In this document: piece after piece, positions 57,336 to 64,000 of the stretch
Layout of the letters: the number at the start of each line of letters is the position of its first letter
Numbering within the stretch: position 1 is the first letter of the stretch
Translations under genes and position numbers: made by a program
The notes under the pieces: model-generated
The model's input: only the letters and a program-made list of their open reading frames with translations
What the model was told of the DNA's origin: nothing
The model's database searches: none
DNA from: Silene conica
Taxonomy: Eukaryota; Streptophyta; Magnoliopsida; Caryophyllales; Caryophyllaceae
Assembly: GCA_029255685.2 (NCBI GenBank)
Contig: CM055318.2
Span: 68,233,136-68,297,135 of the forward strand
Length of the DNA stretch: 64,000 nt
Reading direction: 5' to 3'

Positions 57336-60111
57336 CTAATTAAAGAAAAGAACTTTATCGCTGCTTACCCCTACACGATAACTTAATGAGTTGGGATTGA
57401 AGGGTGATGACCCTTGGACGACGTTATTCATCTCTGAACAGCTTCTTTTGTTCGTAATACTTGGACTCTCCATTGATCCAAAAAACGCTGATGAGCAAGG
57501 GCTCATCCCATGCGACGATGTGGAAGGAAATGTGTCACCACTGTCCCTTTGGAACATCTCTTCGAAAAGCTCTTGTAATTGTTCAAAACTCTCCTCCCCA
57601 TTTTCCTGTTAATTAATTCCGTCAATGAAAACAATCACCGAACATTGCAGCCATCTTGACTTTAATCAGTCCCCAACACTCCTAACCAAGTAAGGTTGTG
57701 TAAATAATTCCAATTCTAATCTAGAACTGCTTGATAGAACTATGTTATTGAACCTGTAAATTACGTATCTAAATCTAACACGATCAAGTCTATATCTAAC
57801 CCCCTAGGATCGTCACCACTTCTAAAATGAAAGGAGTAACAATGATAGACATGGGAACTCACATTAGGTTTTTGTTCGCACATCATAGTAGCCATCTCGT
57901 TCAAAAACTCACCCATCCCCTGCATTTAAACCAGAATATCGTTTAGCATTCTAACTATTTTCAGTAACGGTGCATTTACGCGTTTAATGACACAGTATTA
58001 GCCATATCGCCGTGAGGCGAAGCTCTAGGTCATAGAAACAATGATGAGAAAGAGCAATACATTAATGTAAAATCATAGTACAACGTTTGGTTGTACAAAA
58101 GGGCATACATTTAGAAAGTAACTGGAAAGAAGCAATGCTAAAGGGACTCACATGATTGTTTTGGTCATCATCATTGTCGTAGACTCCAACGTCATACATA
58201 AATCTTTTGGTCTCATCAGATAGAACTGTTCCAACAACCAAAACATCCCTAAAACCATGTCAAGTTGCACAACAACTCCCAAAATTACAAATAATATCTT
58301 CAACGTATATTTGATGTAAAGTAATCAACATGACAATCATGCTTATGAGACCGAACAGGCGAACATTGTCGATGGTTTCCAGTAATTTCACTGGAGCCCA
58401 AGATCACTCGATAACTCATACTCCCTCCTACCCAAGGTCCCGTTTGCCATTTTTCTTTATTCGTCAAAGTGTCCCGTTTCGTACTATTTGGACGGTTTTA
58501 TTACGTTCTTACCCTTCACTATTTATATTTATTACCCACCCACTCACCCCCTAACCCAATAGAATATCTTCTCTCTCCAATCTAAATACCCCTACCCTAC
58601 CCAAAATACACAAACCATAAATCCTTGACTCACTACCAAACGGGACACTTATCCCGGGTAGGAGGGAGTAACTTTTTATTTGTGACGGTCGATTAGATGT
58701 ATATATATACATATGCGGTCACATACTAACATTTGGGGAAAAGATCATCTCCATTACTTTCTGGTCAATTAGCTCTCTAAAGGAATACTATAATACATAT
58801 ATTTTCAACCATTAGTTTTTTTCTTTTCTACTTAAATTACGACCACCAGAGGATCCAAAATTAGATCTAGACCGTTAAAGAGGTAATAGAGCTCTATTTC
58901 TTTTTGAGAAATGAAGAGGATCCTTACTCTTAAAGTACAGTTTCACTCTTATTAGATGAATATGACCGTCAACTGTAAATTCATAGTCCTAGTTTTAAAT
59001 AAACAAAAGGTGGGTCTCGTTCCTCAACCAAGATTCAACATATTTTGATCAAGACTTTACGTAGTCCGAGAATACGAGTCCCAAACGCATACCTAAAAGT
59101 CTCAAACTTTGCACAAAGTTGGTCGTAATAATGAGCACTTCAAATCAAGACAAACCAAAAAGGGTACAATAATACGCATAATGCCACCACCCTTTGTAAC
59201 TTAAAAATGAACATTTTTTAGAGGTGAATATGGGCTATTATTTATAAAAATAGCCGCTATTTATCAAAAATTAGTCATATTTTAACAAAAAAAAAATCAC
59301 GAAAATCCAGCAGCACAAGATTTGCCGAGATATTTTTCTCGTCAGGGTTGAATCCAGGCCTACGCATTCCCGTGTCACCTCATAAACCATGTAAGTCATG
59401 TTTATGGGACACAGCTGCCAAGTGATCATCAACCCGTAATTCAAACCTGAACCTCTCAAATCCTGCTTGGGTTGACGCCTCAAGGTTTAATCAAAATATT
59501 AGACTGATACCACTTGATTTTTAAAAAATATTTTAATAAAAACTAAACAAATGATGAAAGAATAGATGTGGAAAATTACCAGAATAGGCAGTTTGAATAG
59601 CCTGAAATTTCTTCTTTGCTTCTTCCACAAACGATGAATTTCCAGAAGACGAGCAACGATCCGGGTGCCATCTCTACTCAAATAAATAAATTCGACAATA
59701 AAATAATAAATCAAATCAAATTAAATACTCCATATAAAACAGTGTTATTTAACTTATTTGATTATTTCAAACGCAAATTAATTTCTAATTTTAACATATT
59801 TTAACATATTAGTAAATAAAAAGTGATTTCATAACTACCTGTATGGAACTACTCATCCAAATTGCAGAACGTAATAGTGTTTACCTTTACTTAATCTTTT
59901 CGTTCCAAATTAGAGGAAATGTAAACTATTGACCGGGACGGAAATGACAAACACAATACACATTAATTAGAGAGAAAAGAAACAAGAATCAAACCATGGC
60001 AAGTTTTTTATAAGCAGTTTTAAGCTCAATTTGTGTACAATCTTTATGCAATCCAAGAATTGCATAGAAATCATCGTCATTGTTATTGTTTCTGTGTTCT
60101 CCACCTGACAT
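57336..60111 (-). CDS. J-domain (DnaJ/Hsp40) co-chaperone, five exons
   Basis: Exons on the minus strand: 60111-59995, 59673-59580, 58225-58152, 57919-57863, 57605-57336. All borders are GT-AG and phases join to 203 residues without a stop. The J-domain covers about residues 14-83: DFYAILGLHKDCTQIELKTA, the HPD motif at 42-44 (RWHPDRC), KKKFQAIQTAYSVLSDETKR and FMYDVGVYD. The HPD loop is what stimulates Hsp70 ATPase. There is no Gly/Phe region, zinc domain or targeting signal, so it is a small type III (class C) J-protein, probably cytosolic or nuclear. The second half has GMGEFLNEMATMM and EESFEQLQELFEEMFQRD, typical of this plant subgroup, then a Ser-rich tail. The end could differ if GTAAGC in VGVSSD is used as a donor. 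Intron 2 carries a Stowaway MITE and a SINE. Confidence 0.94.
58421..58668. mobile_element. Stowaway MITE in intron 2 of the J-domain gene
   Basis: The ends CTCCCTCCTACCCAAGGTCC and GGTAGGAGGGAG, inverted, are flanked by TA on both sides (58419-58420, 58669-58670), the Tc1/mariner target. Inner words CCCGTTTGCC and CAAACGGGACAC continue the inverted repeat. 248 bp, no coding. Confidence 0.92.
59286..59527 (-). mobile_element. SINE in intron 2 of the J-domain gene
   Basis: ATATTTTAA flanks both ends (59277-59285, 59528-59536). Minus strand: AAGTGGTATCAGTCT (A-box region), GGTTCAGGTTTGAATTACGG (B-box region), then GATGATCACTTGGCAGCTGT and GGGAATGCGTAGGCCTGGAT, which match the body of the SINE at 30988. 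The 3' end is a T run rather than an A run, so it is a related but separate subfamily. Confidence 0.8.
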
Positions 60112-60239
60112 TTCTAATTTAGAGAATGCAACACTTTGGTGTCGACGAATTTGATTGTAATAAGATTATATAATAATATTGCAATGATAATGATAATAAA
60201 AAGAAGCGAAGTTATGATTATGTAGAAGAAAGTTGTTGT

Positions 60240-60382
60240 ACATAGCTAGAAGAAGAAGAAGAAGAATAAGGTAAAAATTAAGAGGAGTAGTACGATACTA
60301 CTACTACGGATCAACTTGTTGTGTATACGTTAAGGCACAGGAAGTCTCCAGAAGCGGCTACTTTTTATACTTTTTTATATCT
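60240..60382 (-). promoter_or_regulatory. Promoter region of the J-domain gene
   Basis: On the minus strand two TATA-like words, GATATAAAAAAG and GTATAAAAAG, lie at about 60362-60381, some 250-270 bases before the ATG. A CTT microsatellite (GAA on the plus strand, about 60246-60264) lies in the presumed 5' leader, as in many plant genes. Confidence 0.45.
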
Positions 60383-60414
60383 TTTCTCAATAAATATCGT
60401 ATATTGTAAATTCA

Positions 60415-60676
60415 CACGGTCTCCTTAGAGACCGCCTCTCAATAACAAGATTAAGAGATTATTGTACAAATTTAAGAAAAAGTGATACTAAATGTAATAT
60501 AAATGGTACAAATCATGATTAAAGATAAAATAAGTACATTTATTAGGGAAATAAGTACAAAATTACTATGATACAATCAATGACTAAAGAGTCACGAAAT
60601 ACAAATAAAAGGGTACAAAATAATATTCTCTCAATAATTTATTGAAAGACCGTCTCTCTTAAGTTTTATGACTTGT
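60415..60676. mobile_element. MITE with AGACCG-type inverted ends
   Basis: The left end CACGGTCTCCTTAGAGACCG with CTCTCAATAA and the right end TTATTGAAAGACCGTCTCTC are inverse of each other over about 30 bp. The core is AT-rich. No clear duplication. Confidence 0.6.
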
Positions 60677-61160
60677 TTGGTTGCCCCCTAAAAACACGGG
60701 AACTTGAAAATCGCATGAATTCAGATTTTAGCCACTTGTTTGGTTGCCTCTTAAAAACCAAAATGGGGGAATTAGAACTTCCTCCATCAACTTAATTCCT
60801 ACATGACGTAGGCATTGGCTTACCTAGCCCCCTTGGTCATTCACAATGCCTACATGTTTTATATTTAAAAATTATTATTCTACCCTTGTTCAAACCAATT
60901 AATTTCGTTATATTTAAGAGTAATTAATGTTTTGAAAGATAAAATAGTATTTATAATAAAAAATCATGGGAATTACGGTGTTCCAACCAAACAACATATA
61001 GGAACTTAATTCATGGGAAATGCGAATTACCTAATGACAACCAAACAAGTTTTGGTTAATTCCCATGAATTGTATACAGGAGTTAAAATCATGTGAATTG
61101 TAACTTCCTACATGAGTTAAATTGTTAGATGAACCAAACGACCCTTAGTGTTGTAAATTT
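60677..61160. mobile_element. Probable MITE of the GTTTGGTTGCC type, with a duplicated end
   Basis: TTGTTTGGTTGCC occurs twice (about 60674 and 60743) and its reverse complement variants occur near 61032 (CAACCAAACAAG) and 61130 (GAACCAAACGACC). This looks like one element inserted in, or duplicated with, a relative. Family not fixed; PIF/Harbinger or hAT are possible. Confidence 0.45.
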
Positions 61161-61355
61161 GTAATTGAGCAATATACTCTCTCCACCAATTCTCATACTT
61201 TTTCGTAGACCGTGGACGGCCACTATCCGTCATAAACTACACACGATAAGTTCTCTCACATAAAGTAAGTGGTACTTACTCCATTCCAATCAATTCTATA
61301 TATTTACTTTATTCACGTTTTTCAATATCCGTTTTATTTTGTTAATATTTTTAAT

Positions 61356-61525
61356 CACAAATTCTCATTTGTGACGGATACCGTTTCCTCTCACAAAATA
61401 CCCACTTTTTCTCTTTCTCCGACACTATTTGTGTGGTCCCCTTTCTCCACTAACTTATTTTGTATCCATTTTATCTCACAAAATATCCGTCACAAATGGT
61501 GACCCGTCACAAGCAAGACTTACTA
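61356..61525. mobile_element. MITE of the TTTGTGACGG family, 9-bp duplication
   Basis: ATTTTTAAT flanks both ends (61347-61355, 61526-61534). It is close to the copy at 22463 over its whole length, including CTCTCACAAAATACCCAC and GGTCCCCTTTCTCCAC. It lies some 600 bases upstream of the acidic ORF's leader. Confidence 0.92.
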
Positions 61526-61587
61526 ATTTTTAATTACGTATCGATAAAAATTACAGAACAAGGTAGGACAATTTAAACAAAATCTTA

Positions 61588-61710
61588 CTTCCTCCATTTT
61601 TTACCAAATACTGTACAAGATTTGCCATTTTGGTCCATTTTAATCCAAATACCATATTTCTATAAATGGACTCTAAAATGACCCATCTACCCTAAGTAAA
61701 CATACTTATT
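61588..61710. mobile_element. One-sided Stowaway-like remnant
   Basis: It starts CTTCCTCCATTTTTTACC, near the CTCCCTCC type of end, and continues with a mirrored TTTGGTCCATTTTAATCCA block, but no right end is seen. It may form part of the promoter of the gene that follows. Confidence 0.4.
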
Positions 61711-62133
61711 TACAAAAAATGTCATTTGGTCCCCACCTTTATTCTACCTTAATATCTACCCTAACCCATAATTATAACCCAATTCATTTACTAACCCAAC
61801 CCAATTCCCCTAATCTTTCCCTCCAAATTTTACAACCCAACAAACTTTATAACCCACCAACCCATAACCCATCTTCAACCTCCCAACTACCCACATTCAT
61901 ACCCATTAACCCAAATATCCAGAAAGTTCCTATGAATACCCTAACCTAAACCTAATCCTCATTCACTCACTCGCCGCTCTCTCTCTCTCTGTTTGCCATA
62001 AAAATCTACCCTACCTCTCTCTACCTCTCTCTCTCAATTTTTCCAAGAAACCACCCTTGAAACCCTAGATCTGTCTTCATCAACTCTTTGTCTTCCTTCG
62101 TCCTAATATCATCTCTTCGTCTTCCTTCACCAA

Positions 62134-62556
62134 ATGGATATTAATAAAAGCAAATCTTCACATATTTCGGATAATGATGATGATGATTTTGACTACAGTT
62201 ACCCTAATATCATCGTCCCTGATTCTTTGGATCCGTTTGATTTCGGGACCGAAGTTCCGGAGTCGGAACTTGATGTGGTCGATGATGAAAACATAGATGT
62301 TGGTGATGAAAAAGATGTGGTCACTGATGGTGATGAAAAAGATGTTGTAATTGTTGATGGATCTAAGGTTCGCCGTGTTCATCCTGATGGATCTTTTATT
62401 TTAACAGTTGCTGATATTGTCGGTCCAATATCTCTGCCTCAAACAGGCAGTGATGTTAGGTTACGAAAGTATGTTTCTGGATGGTTGGAGAGAGAGGCTA
62501 AGAAGAAGATGGTGGGTGTTGACAAAGATGATGGGGAAAAAAAGCAGAAAATATGA
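62134..62556 (+). CDS. Acidic 140-residue protein of unknown function
   Basis: The ATG at 62134 follows a leader that looks like a real plant 5' end: CT microsatellite (about 61978-61991) and AAACCCTAGATCTG near 62059. The first half is very acidic (DNDDDDFDYSYPN, then repeated DVGDEKDVV/DGDEKDVV). The second half reads VRRVHPDGSFILTVADIVGP and RLRKYVSGWLEREAKKKM and ends KKQKI. I do not recognise a domain; the basic C-terminal end could be a nuclear signal. After the stop, TTTGCAG/GTTTGTGTCACTGG near 62663 and TTACAG near 62791 look like acceptors, so further exons are possible if a donor inside the ORF is used. Confidence 0.5.
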   Translation: MDINKSKSSHISDNDDDDFDYSYPNIIVPDSLDPFDFGTEVPESELDVVDDENIDVGDEKDVVTDGDEKDVVIVDGSKVRRVHPDGSFILTVADIVGPISLPQTGSDVRLRKYVSGWLEREAKKKMVGVDKDDGEKKQKI

Positions 62557-63041
62557 GGTTTGTGTGACAAAAAATTAATTATTAGGTTTAAAAATCTCCT
62601 AATTTGATTCTCTGTTTATGTGAATGACAAATAAAATTAATTTTGATCTTTGTTTGTTTGCAGGTTTGTGTCACTGGTGTTGTGGACACGACTTCGTTTT
62701 GGTAAGGTTTCTGTTTATTCTCATTTCGTTGTCCTAAACACAAATAATTTTAATTTTATTATTAATTTCTTACAGTTATTCAAATTTACAGGTTTCTCAT
62801 TTCGTTTTGGTAAGGGTTTTTTAATTTGCATGTTTCATTTCTTACTAATTTTGTGTTGTTTTTTTTTTTTCATGATGCTGCTGATGGTCTTCGAATAACT
62901 CATTGATTCCTTTGCATATTACTGCTGCTGTAGCTGCATCTGGTGATAATTCTAAATCTTTTACTATTCGTACTGCGACGTTTTTCTTCTACTGTTATTT
63001 CCTGGTTGGTTTTAAAGTGTTGTTGTTGATTCTGCCAGTCT
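62557..63041. other. Possible intron and exon remnants after the acidic ORF
   Basis: GTTTGTGTGAC (62560s) and GTTTGTGTCAC (62665) are near copies, as are the TTTCGTTTTGGTAAGG words at about 62693 and 62802. Acceptor and donor signals are present, but the reading frame is not convincing. Confidence 0.3.
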
Positions 63042-64000
63042 ATTGCTGAAACTTGTTTATTGGTGAAGTTTATTGCTGATTCATGTTTATCTAGTGTTGT
63101 TTACTCCTTCATGTTCACTTTAACTCAATGTTTAATAAGTCAATCATGTTTACTTACCTGAACTTGTTTATTGTATGATTCATGTTCACTCTATTTTACT
63201 TACTGAAACTTGTTTATTAAATGAATTTATTGCTGAAACTTGTTTATTGGTGAAGTTTATTGCTGATTCATGTTTATCTAGTGTTGTTTACTCAATCATG
63301 TTCACTTTAACTCAATGTTTAATTACTCCTTCTGATGTTTACTTACCTGAACTTGTTTATTGTATGATTCATGTTCACTCTATTTTACTTACTGAAACTT
63401 ATTTATTAAATGAATTTATTGCTGAAACTTGTTTATTGGTGAAGTTTATTGCTGATTCATGTTTATCTAGTGTTGTTTACTCAATCATGTTCACTTTAAC
63501 TCAATGTTTAATTACTCCTTCGGATGTTTACTTACCTGAACTTGTTTATTGTATGATTCATGTTCACTCTATTTTACTTACTGAAACTTGTTTATTTAAT
63601 GAATTTATTGCTGAAACTTGTTTATTGGTGAAGTTTATTGCTGATTCATGTTTATCTAGTGTTGTTTACTCCTTCATGTTCACTTTAACTCAATGTTTAA
63701 TAAGTCAATCATGTTACTTACCTGAACTTGTTTATTGTATGATTCATGTTCACTCTATTTTACTTACTGAAACTTGTTTATTTAATGAACTTATTGCTGA
63801 AACTTGTTTATTGGTGAAGTTTATTGCTGATTCATGTTTATCTAGTGTTGTTTACTCAATCATGTTCACTTTAACTCAATGTTTAATTACTCCTTCTGAT
63901 GTTTACTTACCTGAACTTGTTTATTGTATGATTCATGTTCACTCTATTTTACTTACTGAAACTTGTTTATTTAATGAATTTATTGCTGAAACTTGTTCAT
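63042..64000 (+). repeat. Tandem array of about 188-bp units running off the right edge
   Basis: The phrase ATTGCTGAAACTTGTTTATT marks unit starts at about 63042, 63229, 63418, 63607, 63793 and 63982 (there with one change), giving periods of 187, 189, 189, 186 and 189 bp. Units differ by only a few bases, so the array is young or kept alike by recombination. Each unit contains three copies of a shorter GAAACTTGTTTATT or GAACTTGTTTATT word, so it grew from a smaller repeat. The array continues past the window. Confidence 0.92.
63175..64000 (+). CDS. Open frame across the tandem array, 63-residue repeats, no stop before the edge
   Basis: From the ATG at 63175 one frame stays open for 275 codons to the end of the window; without requiring ATG it opens at 63139. 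The product repeats units such as FIADSCLSSVVYSIMFTLTQ followed by CLITPSDVYLPELVYCMIHV. Units of 189 and 186 bp keep the frame; the leftmost 187-bp unit does not. Seen: the openness and the period divisible by three. Not seen: a promoter, a splice link to the acidic ORF, or a known domain. One open unit repeated is open for ever, so chance is a real explanation. Confidence 0.25.
   Translation, partial: MIHVHSILLTETCLLNEFIAETCLLVKFIADSCLSSVVYSIMFTLTQCLITPSDVYLPELVYCMIHVHSILLTETYLLNEFIAETCLLVKFIADSCLSSVVYSIMFTLTQCLITPSDVYLPELVYCMIHVHSILLTETCLFNEFIAETCLLVKFIADSCLSSVVYSFMFTLTQCLISQSCYLPELVYCMIHVHSILLTETCLFNELIAETCLLVKFIADSCLSSVVYSIMFTLTQCLITPSDVYLPELVYCMIHVHSILLTETCLFNEFIAETCS

Noticed and set aside
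63042-64000. CRISPR-like array
   Set aside because: Units are near-identical over their full 186-189 bp with no unique spacers, and the DNA is plant nuclear.

Overview
This window is plant nuclear DNA, probably from a eudicot. The genes have introns with GT-AG borders. There are nested Ty3/gypsy and Copia retroelements, CACTA, hAT, Mutator-like (MULE) and Stowaway DNA transposons, Helitron ends, SINEs and plant L1-type LINEs with a C-terminal RNase H domain. A Caryophyllales species is my guess from the repeat families, but nothing here proves it. Most of the 64 kb is transposon layered on transposon.

Layout. 1-4.55 kb: 3' part of an Athila/Tat-like gypsy element. 4.55-5.58 kb: a small minus-strand coding fragment, possibly from an En/Spm element. 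5.58-16.3 kb: the LTR and start of a second gypsy element. It holds a solo Copia LTR (itself holding a MITE and a MULE), a CACTA element and a hAT element. 16.6-23.07 kb: a large long-armed MULE filled with two hATs, a second MULE, a MITE and Helitron remnants. 23.4-23.8 kb: a two-exon mini-gene that I do not recognise. 24.3-26.6 kb: MITEs and MULEs. 28.2-35.4 kb: a broken Copia element split by a second CACTA. 35.4-39.7 kb: Helitron and MULE debris. 39.8-41.5 kb: a LINE. 41.96-42.98 kb: an intact trihelix transcription factor gene. 44.4-53.2 kb: a Copia element in a tandem arrangement. 53.8-55.8 kb: a second LINE. 57.3-60.1 kb: an intact five-exon J-domain (Hsp40) gene. 62.1-62.6 kb: an acidic ORF of unknown function. 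63.0-64.0 kb: a tandem array of about 188 bp units, open in one frame to the window edge.

The host genes that look intact are the trihelix gene and the J-domain gene. The mini-gene and the acidic ORF are candidates. Three more host genes appear only as fragments carried by CACTA elements: a CDKA kinase start and an LMBD2-type membrane protein in the first, and a MORC ATPase in the second. In both elements the cargo reads from the same end of the transposon.

The most unusual signal is a set of hairpin arrays in three unrelated retroelements. In each array the loop or core is constant, while the stem sequences differ from copy to copy yet stay complementary. The clearest is at 13.92-14.45 kb: ten hairpins with a CGGTTATG-type loop. 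A second lies in the Copia leader at 45.8-46.55 kb, with ACGG loops. A third is five GC-rich modules in the first gypsy LTR at 3.07-3.52 kb.
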